Assembly: GCA_964577955.1 (NCBI GenBank)
Contig: CAZOAZ010000005.1
Span: 1-64,000, forward strand
Direction: 5' to 3'
Length of the DNA: 64,000 nt
Source: CADEEX01 sp964577955
GTDB taxonomy: Bacteria; Acidobacteriota; Vicinamibacteria; Vicinamibacterales; CAVVIG01
Positions within the stretch are counted from its first letter, which is position 1. Each line of letters opens with the position of its first letter. This document shows positions 1 to 8,445 of this stretch, one piece after another. The position numbers and the translations under genes are program-made. The notes beneath the pieces are model-generated. The model saw nothing but the letters and a program-made list of their open reading frames with translations, did no database searches and was not told where the DNA came from.

Positions 1-981
1 GTAAACCAGCGCGCGATAGCCCCAGAGCGGCTTCCGCGAGTTGTTCGCGATGATCTCCGAGACAATGCCCATCGCCGGAAGGATGAGCACGTAGACCTCG
101 GGGTGCGCCAGGAACCAGAACAGGTGCTGCCAGAGGAGCGGATTGCCGCCGCCCGTGACTTCGAGTGGCCGGCCGCCCACGTAGAGACCGCTCGGCAGGA
201 AGAAGCTGGTGCCGGCGACACGATCCATCAGCTGCAGCACGCCGGCCGCTTCAAGCGGCGGAAACGCGAGGAGCAGCAGGAACGAGGTGACGAGCTGCGC
301 CCAGACGAAGAACGGCAGCCGCATCCAGGTCAGCCCTTTGGCGCGAAGCTGCACGATCGTCACGATGAAGTTCACCGAGCCGAGGAGCGACGACGTGATC
401 AGGAAGACCATGCCGATCAGCCACATCGTCTGACCGGGCGCGATGTCCGCGAGCGGCGGATAGGAAGTCCAACCGGACTGAGCGGCGCCGCCGGTCTGGA
501 AAAAGCTGGCGAGCATCGTGACGCCGCCGCAGAAGTACACCCAGTAGCTCATCATATTGAGCTTGGGGAACGCCATGTCGGGCGCGCCGATCTGGAGCGG
601 CATCACGAAGTTGCCGAACCCGCCGACGGCAAGCGGCACGACACCCAGGAACACCATGATCGTGCCGTGCATGGCACCAAGCTGGTTGTAGTACTCCGGG
701 AGCATGATCCCGCCGGGGGCGTTGGCGGCACCGAGCCAGTTGCCGATCACCGGAATCGGCGCGCCCGGATAGGCGAGCTGCCACCGCATCAGCATCATCA
801 ACGTGAAGCCGAAGAGGAGGAACAGCAGCCCAGTGACGGCGTACTGGATGCCGATTACCTTGTGATCGAGCGAAAAGACGTAACTGCGCCAGAATCCAAG
901 TTCTTCGTGCGCATGATCATGCGCGTGCTCGTGAGCATGAGGGGCATGCCCATGCGCCGCACCCGGGGTCGCGGTATCCAA
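1..981 (-). CDS. ctaD: Cytochrome c oxidase subunit I (N-terminal part)
   Basis: Catalytic heme-copper subunit of an aa3-type terminal oxidase, which reduces O2 and pumps protons in the inner membrane. The first 327 codons are present; the C-terminus runs off the window edge. Visible marks are the low-spin heme ligand context GAMHGT (His about 105), the GNFVMPLQIGAPDMAFP stretch and the Cu_B ligand/crosslink motif HPEVY (His 293, Glu 295, Tyr 297). The EV pair in that motif indicates the A1 subclass. The start is TTG at 981, preceded by a strong GGAAGGAG. An odd feature is a His-rich leader (8 His between residues 10 and 25). No subunit II gene lies directly upstream; the mechanosensitive channel gene and a REP-like hairpin do. 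The family assignment is very secure. Confidence 0.95.
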   Translation of the reverse strand, partial: MDTATPGAAHGHAPHAHEHAHDHAHEELGFWRSYVFSLDHKVIGIQYAVTGLLFLLFGFTLMMLMRWQLAYPGAPIPVIGNWLGAANAPGGIMLPEYYNQLGAMHGTIMVFLGVVPLAVGGFGNFVMPLQIGAPDMAFPKLNMMSYWVYFCGGVTMLASFFQTGGAAQSGWTSYPPLADIAPGQTMWLIGMVFLITSSLLGSVNFIVTIVQLRAKGLTWMRLPFFVWAQLVTSFLLLLAFPPLEAAGVLQLMDRVAGTSFFLPSGLYVGGRPLEVTGGGNPLLWQHLFWFLAHPEVYVLILPAMGIVSEIIANNSRKPLWGYRALVY

Positions 982-1029
982 CGCTGACTCCTTCCAAGGA
1001 CCGAACGAACGACGAATTGTGGGGGGGAT

Positions 1030-1057
1030 TGTATAGAGAAGGCACAAGCCGGCGCAA
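1030..1057 (-). promoter_or_regulatory. Putative sigma70-type promoter for ctaD
   Basis: On the minus strand TTGCGC (1057-1052) and TATACA (1035-1030) are separated by 16 bases, about 50 bases before the ctaD TTG start. Read as a vegetative promoter by consensus only. Confidence 0.45.
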
Positions 1058-1062
1058 GGGAA

Positions 1063-1098
1063 GGTGGGGTCCGGCTTTAGCCGGACCTTCACGTCCAC
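1063..1098. repeat. REP-like palindrome
   Basis: GGTCCGGCTTTAGCCGGACC (1068-1087) is a near-perfect hairpin flanked by GTGG and CCAC. The core TCCGGCT-AGCCGGA recurs near 19.8, 42.9, 53.6, 60.4 and 61.4 kb. It sits between the channel gene stop and the ctaD promoter and could also act as a 3' RNA hairpin. Confidence 0.75.
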
Positions 1099-1101
1099 CC
1101 C

Positions 1102-2520
1102 TTAAGTCCGTTGCAGGAACCGCCGAATCCGATCGATGAGTTTCTGCGGCGGTTCGGGCGCGGTCACCGCCGCCCCCGCCGCCCGCCGTTCCTCGAGCTC
1201 GGCGCGCCGCTTCGCGACCGCGGTGCCGACCTGTTCGACGACGGCCGGATTGGCCAGAATGAACTGGCGGAAGGCATCGACCGTGATCTCGATCAGCTCG
1301 GAATCGACCGCGACCCGCACGTTGGCGTTCCTCGGCGCCCCCGTCAGGAGCGACATTTCGCCAAAATAGCCGCCCGGGCCGATCCGCGCGATTTCCTGCG
1401 TCCCGTCGGCCGTCACCACGACAGCTTCGCCGCTCACCACGATGAACATCGAGCGGCCGGCCTCGCCTTCGTAGACGACGACATCGCCGGCACCGTACAT
1501 ACCGATGCCGGCCACCTCAGCAAGCTGATGCTGCTCCGCTGCGCTCAGCGCCGCGAAGATCGGCACACCGCGCAACACCGACTCAGCCAGCGCACCGATT
1601 CCGGTCGCCTTTGGTTTCTCCTCACGCTGGTATTCGACCTGAATGGGAAACGGAATCTCGATGCTGTTGCGCCGGAACGCATAGTACAGGGCCGTCCGGA
1701 TGCTGTCGCGCAACCGCTCGTCGGCGGCAAAATCCGTGGTCCAGACGCGGACCCGGTAGATCACGGCGGACGCGCCAAAGTCGACGATCAATACCTCGGG
1801 CGCGCGGCTTTTGCTGATCAGTGGCTCGTCTCGGATCGCGTCCAGTATCACCGCCTTCACGGCGTTGGGGGCGGCGTCGTACGAGACCCCGACTTCGACC
1901 TCGATCCGGCTCTCTGGTGTCGGCTCCGAGTAGTTGACGATGATGTCGCCGGCGAGCTTGCTGTTGGGCACAACGACATAATTTCCGGACTTCGTCCGGA
2001 TCTTGGTGGCCCGCCACGTGACGTGCGCCACTTGACCGTCGGTGTCGGCAATCCGTACCCAATGGCCGACGCTGAACGGCTTCTCCATCTGAATCGCCAG
2101 GCCCGCGAACAGATTGCCGAGCGTGTCCTGGAGCGCGAGGCCCAGCACGACCGCGCCGGCCGCGGTCGCCGCGAAAATCCGTTCCTGCAGGAGGAACGTG
2201 GCCGCCAGCCCGAAGAGGATGATGACAATTGCGTCCTGAACGATGGTCGGAAAGCGATCCGGCAACCGATCGATCCGCCACGGATTGATCAGGAGGGCAA
2301 CGATGGCGTTGATGGCGCCGAAGGCGAGCAGCAGCGGGAGGACCAGCGCGATCTGCGCGGTGAGATCCGCGGAGAGCCGGGCGTACTGAAGAAGACCCGA
2401 CAAAACCGCATAGACGCCGGCGATCGCCGCCGAGGTCATCAGCCGGGCGCGAACGTGGCGGTTGAGCGACGCTGCCCGCAACACCAGCATCGCGAAGAAG
2501 AGCGCCAGGCCCGCGATCAT
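1102..2520 (-). CDS. MscS-family mechanosensitive channel with C-terminal cyclic nucleotide-binding domain
   Basis: Small-conductance mechanosensitive channel homologue of 472 residues. Four or five hydrophobic segments fill the first 150 residues, followed by the MscS pore/beta signature (GLALQDTLGNLFAGLAIQ, then the VPNSKL beta-domain motif). The last 150 residues are a cNMP-binding fold (GEMSLLTGAPRNANVRV, resembling the phosphate-binding cassette) that would couple gating to a cyclic nucleotide. The reading frame stays open across the neighbouring tRNA, but that is not coding. ATG 2520 is the first start beyond the tRNA and its terminator, and no clear Shine-Dalgarno precedes it. The ligand is not predictable. 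The gene is transcribed toward ctaD. Confidence 0.88.
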   Translation of the reverse strand: MIAGLALFFAMLVLRAASLNRHVRARLMTSAAIAGVYAVLSGLLQYARLSADLTAQIALVLPLLLAFGAINAIVALLINPWRIDRLPDRFPTIVQDAIVIILFGLAATFLLQERIFAATAAGAVVLGLALQDTLGNLFAGLAIQMEKPFSVGHWVRIADTDGQVAHVTWRATKIRTKSGNYVVVPNSKLAGDIIVNYSEPTPESRIEVEVGVSYDAAPNAVKAVILDAIRDEPLISKSRAPEVLIVDFGASAVIYRVRVWTTDFAADERLRDSIRTALYYAFRRNSIEIPFPIQVEYQREEKPKATGIGALAESVLRGVPIFAALSAAEQHQLAEVAGIGMYGAGDVVVYEGEAGRSMFIVVSGEAVVVTADGTQEIARIGPGGYFGEMSLLTGAPRNANVRVAVDSELIEITVDAFRQFILANPAVVEQVGTAVAKRRAELEERRAAGAAVTAPEPPQKLIDRIRRFLQRT

Positions 2521-2538
2521 GTGGGCCGGAACTGTACC

Positions 2539-2566
2539 AAAAAAAAGCCCCGCGAGCGCGCGGGGC
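2539..2566 (-). terminator. Rho-independent terminator of tRNA-Glu
   Basis: On the minus strand, GCCCC-GCGCGCTCG-CGGGGC forms a strong GC hairpin followed by eight T. It lies 30 bases past the tRNA CCA end and about 19 bases before the start codon of the channel gene. Confidence 0.88.
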
Positions 2567-2595
2567 CGGTTGTCGAGAGGAGATCTATGAGTGAA

Positions 2596-2670
2596 TGGTA
2601 CCGGTACGGGGAATCGAACCCCGGTTCCGTGGCTGAGAACCACGTGTCCTGACCCCTAGACGATACCGGC
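2596..2670 (-). tRNA. tRNA-Glu (anticodon CTC)
   Basis: Full cloverleaf on the minus strand. The acceptor stem is GCCGGTA/TACCGGT (G1-U72 wobble). The anticodon stem CGTGG/CCACG encloses the loop TTCTCAG with anticodon CTC, and the T-arm is CGGGG-TTCGATT-CCCCG. Discriminator A is followed by a genomically encoded CCA. It decodes GAG. Confidence 0.96.
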
Positions 2671-2721
2671 AACAGGTCGAATAGGAACCTCGGATATTAG
2701 CAAACTTGTATGATGGAGTCC

Positions 2722-4110
2722 ATGTTCCGCTGGCTCCTTGTACTCGTTGTTCTCGTTGGGCTTACGTTCGGTGGGCTCTACTGGTATGCAGGACGCGGGG
2801 TTCCGCCGGTGCTCGCCATCGACAAACCCGAAGCGGTCGTGGGCCAGAAGGGCGAAGTCAAAGTCAGCGCCGTCGCGCCGCCAGGCACGCTGATCGCCTT
2901 GACGGTGGCGCTCGAACAGAACGGCCGCACCTTTCCGCTCTTCAGCCTCGGCACGCCGGGCACCGCCACGCTGGCGCAGCCAGCCCCCGATCGGATGGAA
3001 ATCACGCGGCCGTTCGGCCGCGCCGACATTCCGGAACTGAAACAAGGATCGGCGCAGATCGTCGTCAACGCGACGCGCAAGTCGCTCCTCGGTCTTCGGG
3101 AGCTGTCGTCGAGCACGAGCAAGGCTTTCACGATCCGGCTCGAACCGCCGCGCGTCTCGGTCGTCTCGACGCATCACTACGTGAATCACGGCGGCGCGGA
3201 GATGGTCGTCTACCGGGTCGCGCCCGCGGATGTGAAGTCGGGCGTCCGCGTCGCGGACGTGGAGTACGCGGGCTTTCCGGCGGCGGGCGCCGGCGTCACC
3301 GGCGATCCGGGACTGCGCGTCGCGTTCTTCGCGCTGCTCTACGACCAGGATCTCAGGGCGCCGATGAAAGTCTTCGCGCGCGACGACGCCGGCAACGAAG
3401 CGACCGCCGAATTCATCGACAAAATCTTCGAGAAGCCGATGCGCCGCAGCCGCATCGAGGTCGACGATCGCTTCTTCGAGCGCGTCGTGCCGGAGATCGT
3501 GGCGCACTCGCCCGAGCTGAAGTCGCCGCCGCCGGCCAACGATCTGCTGCAGGGTTTTCTGGCGGTGAACGGCGAATTACGCCGGCTGAACGCGGAGGCG
3601 ATTGCCACCCTGACGGCCGGCACCTCCCCGACCCTGCTCGCGAAAGGGCCGTTCGTGCAGTTGGGCAACTCGAAGGTCGAGGCGAGCTTTGCCGACCACC
3701 GGACCTACGTCTACAAGGGCAAAGAGGTCGATCAGCAGGTCCACCTCGGGTTCGATCTCGCGGTGACCTCTCGGGTCCCGGTCGTCGCCGCCAACGACGG
3801 CATCGTCCTCAACGCCAAATGGTTGGGGATCTACGGCAACTGCGTGATCCTCGACCACGGCATGGGCATCGCGTCGCTCTATGGTCATCTCTCGTCCTTC
3901 GACGTGAAGGAAGGCGATCGCGTCGTCAAGGGACAGACACTCGGGCGAAGCGGCATGACCGGCCTGGCCGGCGGCGACCACCTGCATTTCACGCTGCTCG
4001 TCGGCGGACGGGCGGTCAACCCGGTCGAATGGTGGGATGCCCACTGGATCGAGGACCGCGTCGTGCGGAAGCTGCAGGAAGCCGGCGGCGGTGCGGCCAC
4101 TCGCCAGTAA
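2722..4110 (+). CDS. M23-family peptidoglycan metallopeptidase, membrane-anchored
   Basis: Predicted LytM-type endopeptidase that cuts peptidoglycan cross-bridges in the periplasm. An N-terminal hydrophobic anchor (residues 4-22) precedes a long beta-rich region, and the M23 domain occupies roughly residues 320-440. The zinc-site motifs are visible: HLGFDLA near residue 335, LDHGMGIASLYGHL and GGDHLHF. Two starts are possible, ATG 2710 or ATG 2722. I prefer 2722 because TATGAT at 2709-2714 looks like a -10 box, which would give an almost leaderless mRNA, and neither start has a Shine-Dalgarno. It is divergent from tRNA-Glu. The substrate is not known. Confidence 0.85.
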   Translation: MFRWLLVLVVLVGLTFGGLYWYAGRGVPPVLAIDKPEAVVGQKGEVKVSAVAPPGTLIALTVALEQNGRTFPLFSLGTPGTATLAQPAPDRMEITRPFGRADIPELKQGSAQIVVNATRKSLLGLRELSSSTSKAFTIRLEPPRVSVVSTHHYVNHGGAEMVVYRVAPADVKSGVRVADVEYAGFPAAGAGVTGDPGLRVAFFALLYDQDLRAPMKVFARDDAGNEATAEFIDKIFEKPMRRSRIEVDDRFFERVVPEIVAHSPELKSPPPANDLLQGFLAVNGELRRLNAEAIATLTAGTSPTLLAKGPFVQLGNSKVEASFADHRTYVYKGKEVDQQVHLGFDLAVTSRVPVVAANDGIVLNAKWLGIYGNCVILDHGMGIASLYGHLSSFDVKEGDRVVKGQTLGRSGMTGLAGGDHLHFTLLVGGRAVNPVEWWDAHWIEDRVVRKLQEAGGGAATRQ

Positions 4111-4181
4111 CGCCTAAGGTATGATGAAAGGTCGGTTTGGTCTGTTTTCTCGCGGTCTTTTTTCGGCAGGAGAGAGGTTCC

Positions 4182-4997
4182 ATGCGTCTACGAAACGTCT
4201 GGGTGGCAGGTCTGAGTCTGGCCCTTGTAATGAGCGTCGCGGCGTGCGGCGGCGGCAGCAAGACCGATGAATTCGGCGACGAAGCGGCGCCGGCGGGCGG
4301 CGGTTCGTCCGGTGGTGGCGCCAAGGTCGACCCGGCGACGGCCGGCGGGTTGAAGGGCTCGGTCGTCATCGACGGGACCGCCCCGAAGAACGAGCCGATC
4401 AAGATGGCGGCTGATCCGGTCTGCGCCCGCGAAGCCAAGGGCGAACAGCTGCAGGAAACCTACGTCGTCGGCTCGGACGGCAAGTCGCTCGGCAACGTCC
4501 TCGTCTACGTCAAGGACGGCCTCGACAAGTACTCGTTCGACATTCCCACCGAGCTGGCCAAGATCGATCAGAAGGAGTGCCGCTATCATCCGCACGTCTT
4601 CGGCATGCGCGTCGGCCAGAAGCTCGAAATCATGAACAGCGATCCGACGCTGCACAACATTCACGCGATTCCCAAGCTCAACGCCGAGTTCAACAACGGC
4701 CAGCCGATCCAGGGCATGAAGATGGAGCGCACCTTCACCGCGCGTGAAGTGATGGTGCCGTTCAAGTGCGACGTGCACGGCTGGATGAACGCCTACGTGG
4801 CCGTGCTCGATCACCCGTACTTCCAGGTCACCGGGCCGGACGGCAAGTTCGATCTGAAGTCGCTCCCGCCCGGCACGTACACGGTTGAAGCGTGGCACGA
4901 GAAGCTCGGCGCGTCGACGCAGTCGGTGACGATCGGCGACAAGGAGACGAAGGAAATCACGTTCACGTTCAAGGCGCCGGCGGCGGCGACCAACTAA
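4182..4997 (+). CDS. Cupredoxin-like lipoprotein with C-terminal carboxypeptidase-regulatory-like fold
   Basis: Secreted lipoprotein of 271 residues. The signal peptide ends in the lipobox SVAAC (Cys 22). The middle part resembles plastocyanin-type proteins: LHNIHAIP (His 158, His 161) and FKCDVHGWM (Cys 196, His 199, Met 202) could form a type 1 copper site. The last 60 residues (GPDGKFDLKSLPPGTYTVEAWHEKLG) match the carboxypeptidase regulatory-like beta sandwich. The start ATG 4182 has AGGAGAGAGG upstream. Its position just before ctaA and ctaB suggests a role in respiratory electron transfer or copper delivery to the oxidase; this is inference from context. Confidence 0.8.
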   Translation: MRLRNVWVAGLSLALVMSVAACGGGSKTDEFGDEAAPAGGGSSGGGAKVDPATAGGLKGSVVIDGTAPKNEPIKMAADPVCAREAKGEQLQETYVVGSDGKSLGNVLVYVKDGLDKYSFDIPTELAKIDQKECRYHPHVFGMRVGQKLEIMNSDPTLHNIHAIPKLNAEFNNGQPIQGMKMERTFTAREVMVPFKCDVHGWMNAYVAVLDHPYFQVTGPDGKFDLKSLPPGTYTVEAWHEKLGASTQSVTIGDKETKEITFTFKAPAAATN

Positions 4998-5007
4998 TCA
5001 GGACGGG

Positions 5008-5087
5008 CGGGCTGGCAAGGCGGGGAGGCGAATCGACCTCCTGGCTGCTCTTGCCAGCCGCGCCTGCCCCGCCAGCCGCGCCTGCCG
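5008..5087. repeat. Nested inverted and direct repeats before ctaA
   Basis: GGCTGGCAAG (5010-5019) pairs with CTTGCCAGCC (5050-5059) around an inner GGAGG/CCTCC stem. A 14-base direct repeat CAGCCGCGCCTGCC follows at 5056-5069 and 5073-5086. It fills the 105-base gap between the lipoprotein gene and ctaA and could act as an attenuator-like hairpin. No T-run is present. Confidence 0.6.
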
Positions 5088-5102
5088 GGTCGGTTCACGT
5101 CC

Positions 5103-6089
5103 ATGCTTCACCGTTTCGCGAAATTCGTCGCCGGCTGCACCGTCCTTCTGCTTCTTGCAGGTAGTCTTGTGACCAGCACGGGTTCCGGCCTCTCGGTACC
5201 CGACTGGCCCACCACGTACGGCTGGAACATGTTCACGTTTCCCCCCTCGAAGTGGGTGGGCGGGATCTTCTACGAGCATGGCCATCGGCTGATCGCCTCG
5301 GGCGTCGGCTTTCTGACGATCATCCTCGCGGTCTGGCTGTGGCTCGCCGACCCGCGGCGATGGATGAAACGGCTCGGCGCAACGGCGCTCTTCTCGGTCA
5401 TCCTCCAGGGCGCGCTCGGCGGACTGACCGTGCTGTTTTTTCTCCCGACGGCGATTTCCACGGCTCACGCCGGCCTCGCTGAAATCTTCTTCTGCATGAC
5501 GGTCGCGATCGCACTCTTCACCTCGCCGGGCTGGGAGCGCGGCGAGGACACGGTCGACGACGCGACGCTGCGGCGCGTCGCCGCGGTGACGACGGCAATC
5601 ATCTATGTGCAGATTCTCGTCGGCGCGACGATGCGGCACTCGGATGCGGGTCTGGCGATACCGGACTTTCCCTGGATGTTCGGACACGTCATCCCCGATC
5701 ACTGGGATCCGAAGATTGCGATTCATTTCGCGCACCGCGTTGGCGCGCTGATCGCGACGCTGGCGATCCTGGCGACCGCCGGCCACGTCTGGTACCACCA
5801 CCGCCGGCGCGGCGCGCTCACCCGTCCGGCGACGGCGCTCGTGCTGCTGGTTGCGGTCCAGGTGACGCTCGGCGCGCTGACGGTCCTCAGCCGGCGCGAC
5901 GTGTGGATCAACAGCGTGCACCTGGTGTGCGGCGCGCTGGTACTCGCCACGTCGATCGTGATCACGCTGCGCAGCTGGCGCGTGCGGTTCGCGCTCGCCG
6001 CCGCGTCTGACGCGGCCGGTTCGGCGCCGCGGACGCGTGCGAACGAACCGCTCGTGGGACTCGGCGACGGGCGCGGGGCGCGCGCATGA
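5103..6089 (+). CDS. ctaA: Heme A synthase (COX15/CtaA)
   Basis: Membrane enzyme that oxidises the heme O methyl group to a formyl group, making heme A for the aa3 oxidase. It has 328 residues and about eight transmembrane helices. Conserved heme-ligand His motifs are all present: YEHGHRL near residue 58, STAHAGLAE near 121, HFAHRVGAL near 206 and VHLVCGALV near 275. The N-terminal LVTSTGSGLSVPDWPTTYG is a family signature. The stop codon overlaps the ctaB start by four bases (ATGA), so the two are probably translationally coupled. The C-terminal 25 residues are a variable tail. Confidence 0.95.
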   Translation: MLHRFAKFVAGCTVLLLLAGSLVTSTGSGLSVPDWPTTYGWNMFTFPPSKWVGGIFYEHGHRLIASGVGFLTIILAVWLWLADPRRWMKRLGATALFSVILQGALGGLTVLFFLPTAISTAHAGLAEIFFCMTVAIALFTSPGWERGEDTVDDATLRRVAAVTTAIIYVQILVGATMRHSDAGLAIPDFPWMFGHVIPDHWDPKIAIHFAHRVGALIATLAILATAGHVWYHHRRRGALTRPATALVLLVAVQVTLGALTVLSRRDVWINSVHLVCGALVLATSIVITLRSWRVRFALAAASDAAGSAPRTRANEPLVGLGDGRGARA

Positions 6090-6991
6090 AGCCAGCCCCC
6101 GCGGACGTGGCGACCGTACGCGTCGGCGAGAGCCGGCGCACGTCCGCGGCGCGCGACTATGTCGCGCTCACCAAGCCGCGCCTCAATCTGCTCGTCGTCC
6201 TGACGAGCGCCGCGGGTTACTACCTCGGAAGCCCGATCGCGCCGGCGGCACGGCCGATGCTCGCGGCGGTCGCGGGCACGGCGCTGGTCGCCTGCGGCGC
6301 GGCGGCCCTCAACCAGGTCTACGAACGGCGCACCGACGCGCTGATGCGCCGCACCAGGCACCGGCCGCTGCCCGATGGACGCGTGTCGTCCGGCGACGCG
6401 ACGATCTTCGGAGCCATCCTTGCCGCGGCCGGACTCCTGCTGCTCGCGCTGGCCACCAACAGCATGGCCGCGCTGCTCGCGTTGATGACGCTGGTCGTGT
6501 ACCTCGCGATCTACACGCCGATGAAGCGCCACTCGCCGCTGGCGACGCTGGTTGGCGCGGTGCCGGGCGCGCTGCCGCCGCTCATCGGCTGGACCGCGGC
6601 CCGCGGCGTCATCTCCGCTGGCGGCTGGTCGCTCTTCGCCATCGTCTTCCTGTGGCAGATTCCGCACTTCATGGCGATTGCGTGGATGTACCGCGACGAC
6701 TATCGGAGTGCCGGGTTCCCGATGCTGCCCGTCGTCGAACCTGATGGGCGCCGCGCCGGACGGCAGGCGCTGCTCTATGCCGCGGCGCTGGTGCCGTTCA
6801 GCGTGTTCCCGTCATACCTCGGCGTCAGCGGCATGCTGTACTTCTGGATCGCCCTCGTACTCAGCCTTGCGCTGCTTGGCCTGGCCGCGCAGTTCGCGCT
6901 GACCCGCTCGGATACGTCGGCGCGATGGCTGTTCTTCGGATCGATTACGTACCTCCCGCTCATCTGGACGGCGATGGTGCTGAACCATTGA
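6086..6991 (+). CDS. ctaB: Protoheme IX farnesyltransferase (heme O synthase)
   Basis: UbiA-family prenyltransferase that attaches farnesyl to heme B, giving heme O, the CtaA substrate. It has 301 residues with multiple transmembrane helices. The Mg-pyrophosphate binding motif is visible as NQVYERRTDALMRRT near residue 72, with the typical RHRPLPDGRVS after it, and the second polar loop is YTPMKRHSPLATLVGAVPGALPP. The start overlaps the ctaA stop (ATGA). Together with ctaA it supplies heme A for the oxidase encoded at the left edge. Confidence 0.96.
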   Translation: MKPAPADVATVRVGESRRTSAARDYVALTKPRLNLLVVLTSAAGYYLGSPIAPAARPMLAAVAGTALVACGAAALNQVYERRTDALMRRTRHRPLPDGRVSSGDATIFGAILAAAGLLLLALATNSMAALLALMTLVVYLAIYTPMKRHSPLATLVGAVPGALPPLIGWTAARGVISAGGWSLFAIVFLWQIPHFMAIAWMYRDDYRSAGFPMLPVVEPDGRRAGRQALLYAAALVPFSVFPSYLGVSGMLYFWIALVLSLALLGLAAQFALTRSDTSARWLFFGSITYLPLIWTAMVLNH

Positions 6992-6995
6992 CGTC

Positions 6996-7421
6996 ATGAC
7001 GGTTCACGATCTCCCGGCCGTCAACGCCTCGCTCAACGCGCTCTCCGGCGTGCTCCTGCTGATCGCCTATGCGCTGATTCGCGCGCGGCGCATCGAGCAG
7101 CACCGCATGGTGATGCTGGCCGCGTTCGCGACCTCCTCGCTTTTCCTGATCAGCTATCTCGTCTATCACGCGCAGGTCGGCTCGGTGCCCTTCACGCGCG
7201 CGGGCTCGGTGCGGACCCTGTACTTCGCCATTTTGATTACGCACGTCACGCTCGCGGCCGCCGTCCTGCCGCTGGCCATCGTCACGCTCTCGCGCGGCCT
7301 GCAGCGGAAATTCGTGCGCCACCGCGCCATTGCCCGCTGGACGTTTCCCATCTGGCTGTACGTCTCCGTCACCGGCGTTCTGGTCTACGTCCTGCTCTAT
7401 CAACCGACCTGGCTGCTCTAA
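6996..7421 (+). CDS. DUF420 family membrane protein (YozB/CtaM-like)
   Basis: 141-residue integral membrane protein with four hydrophobic helices and the DUF420 pattern: NASLNALSGVLLL, RIEQHRMVMLAA, ITHVTLAA, and HRAIARWTFPIWLYVSVTGVLVY. Members sit next to cytochrome oxidase and heme A genes, and some are needed for oxidase maturation. Here it follows ctaB by four bases, so the same operon role is likely. The exact biochemical function is not known. Confidence 0.85.
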   Translation: MTVHDLPAVNASLNALSGVLLLIAYALIRARRIEQHRMVMLAAFATSSLFLISYLVYHAQVGSVPFTRAGSVRTLYFAILITHVTLAAAVLPLAIVTLSRGLQRKFVRHRAIARWTFPIWLYVSVTGVLVYVLLYQPTWLL

Positions 7422-7506
7422 AATCGGACGCGTCCCGACGGTCTGGGGCAGGGCCTCGCAGGTATATACTGGCCCGTCAGACGCTGCTTTCCAGGAGCTC
7501 TCGCGC

Positions 7507-8445
7507 ATGGGTCATCGCCGGGTCTTCCACGTCTTCATCGCGGCGATCGTCGCACTCGCCGCAGCCAGCCAGGCCACCGCACAAGTCGGCCGCGTGAGCG
7601 GCGTCGTCAAAGGCGAGGACGGTCAGCCGCTCAAAGGCGCGACGATCACCGTCGAGAATCCCAACATCGGCATGACGTTCACGTCGACGACCGATGAGAA
7701 GGGCCGGTTTCAGGTCATCGGGCTCCGCGCCGGCACGTGGCGTTTCGTCGCACAGGCGCCGGGGTTCGCGCCCGACGCGGGCAGCATGCCGGTGCGGATG
7801 GGCGGACCCAATCCTCCGGTGACCTTCATCCTGAAGCGCAACGGCGTCGCCGCGTTCGGACTGCTCGGCGGCATCACCAACAAGGAACTGCAATCCGACC
7901 TCGCGGCCGCCGACGCGCTGTTCGCGGAGTCGAAGTGGGACGACGCCGCGAGCGCGTACCGCAACGTCGTGAGCAAGTCGCCGGCGCTGGCGATCGTCAA
8001 CCTCCAGGTCGCCGCCGCCTATCGCGGCAAGAAAGACTTTCCGGCGGCAATCGAGGCCTACGAAACCCTGCTCAAGTCGGACCCCGACAATGCCAAGGCG
8101 CACGTCGGCATTGCGATGACCAACCTGGATCGGGGCGATCGCGCCGCGGCTGAACGTCAGCTGCTGAAAGCCGCTGAAGGACAGAACGTCGGCCGCGAAG
8201 TCTTCTACAGCCTCGCCGACGTGAAACTGCAGGACAACCAGGGCGCCGAAGCCGCCCGCTGGTTCAAGAAAGCGGCGGAGGCCGATCCGTTCTGGGGCAA
8301 GCCGGTCTACCAGCTCGGGCTCATCGCGATGAAGAACGGCAACGCCGACGAAGCGGCGCAACTGATGAACAAGGTCGCGGCCATCGACCCGGCTTCCCCT
8401 GAGGCGGCGCTCGCCAAATCATCGCTCGAGTCGCTGAAGAAATAG
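7507..8445 (+). CDS. Secreted carboxypeptidase-regulatory-like/TPR protein
   Basis: 312 residues. A signal peptide (residues 1-26, cleavage after ATAQ) is followed by a CarboxypepD_reg-like beta sandwich (GEDGQPLKGATITVENPN to about residue 110). A run of tetratricopeptide units follows from about residue 135 to the end (PAAIEAYETLLKSDPDNAKAHVGIA, EAARWFKKAAEADPFWGKPVYQLG). The start ATG 7507 has AGGAG ten bases upstream, so the longer open frame is not used. A TATACT element lies at 7464-7469. The domain pairing suggests an extracytoplasmic scaffold. The downstream gene begins directly at its stop codon, so they are co-transcribed. Confidence 0.85.
   Translation: MGHRRVFHVFIAAIVALAAASQATAQVGRVSGVVKGEDGQPLKGATITVENPNIGMTFTSTTDEKGRFQVIGLRAGTWRFVAQAPGFAPDAGSMPVRMGGPNPPVTFILKRNGVAAFGLLGGITNKELQSDLAAADALFAESKWDDAASAYRNVVSKSPALAIVNLQVAAAYRGKKDFPAAIEAYETLLKSDPDNAKAHVGIAMTNLDRGDRAAAERQLLKAAEGQNVGREVFYSLADVKLQDNQGAEAARWFKKAAEADPFWGKPVYQLGLIAMKNGNADEAAQLMNKVAAIDPASPEAALAKSSLESLKK

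Noticed and set aside
2521..2643. Longer start for the mechanosensitive channel
   Set aside because: The extension would translate through the tRNA-Glu 3' half and its terminator.
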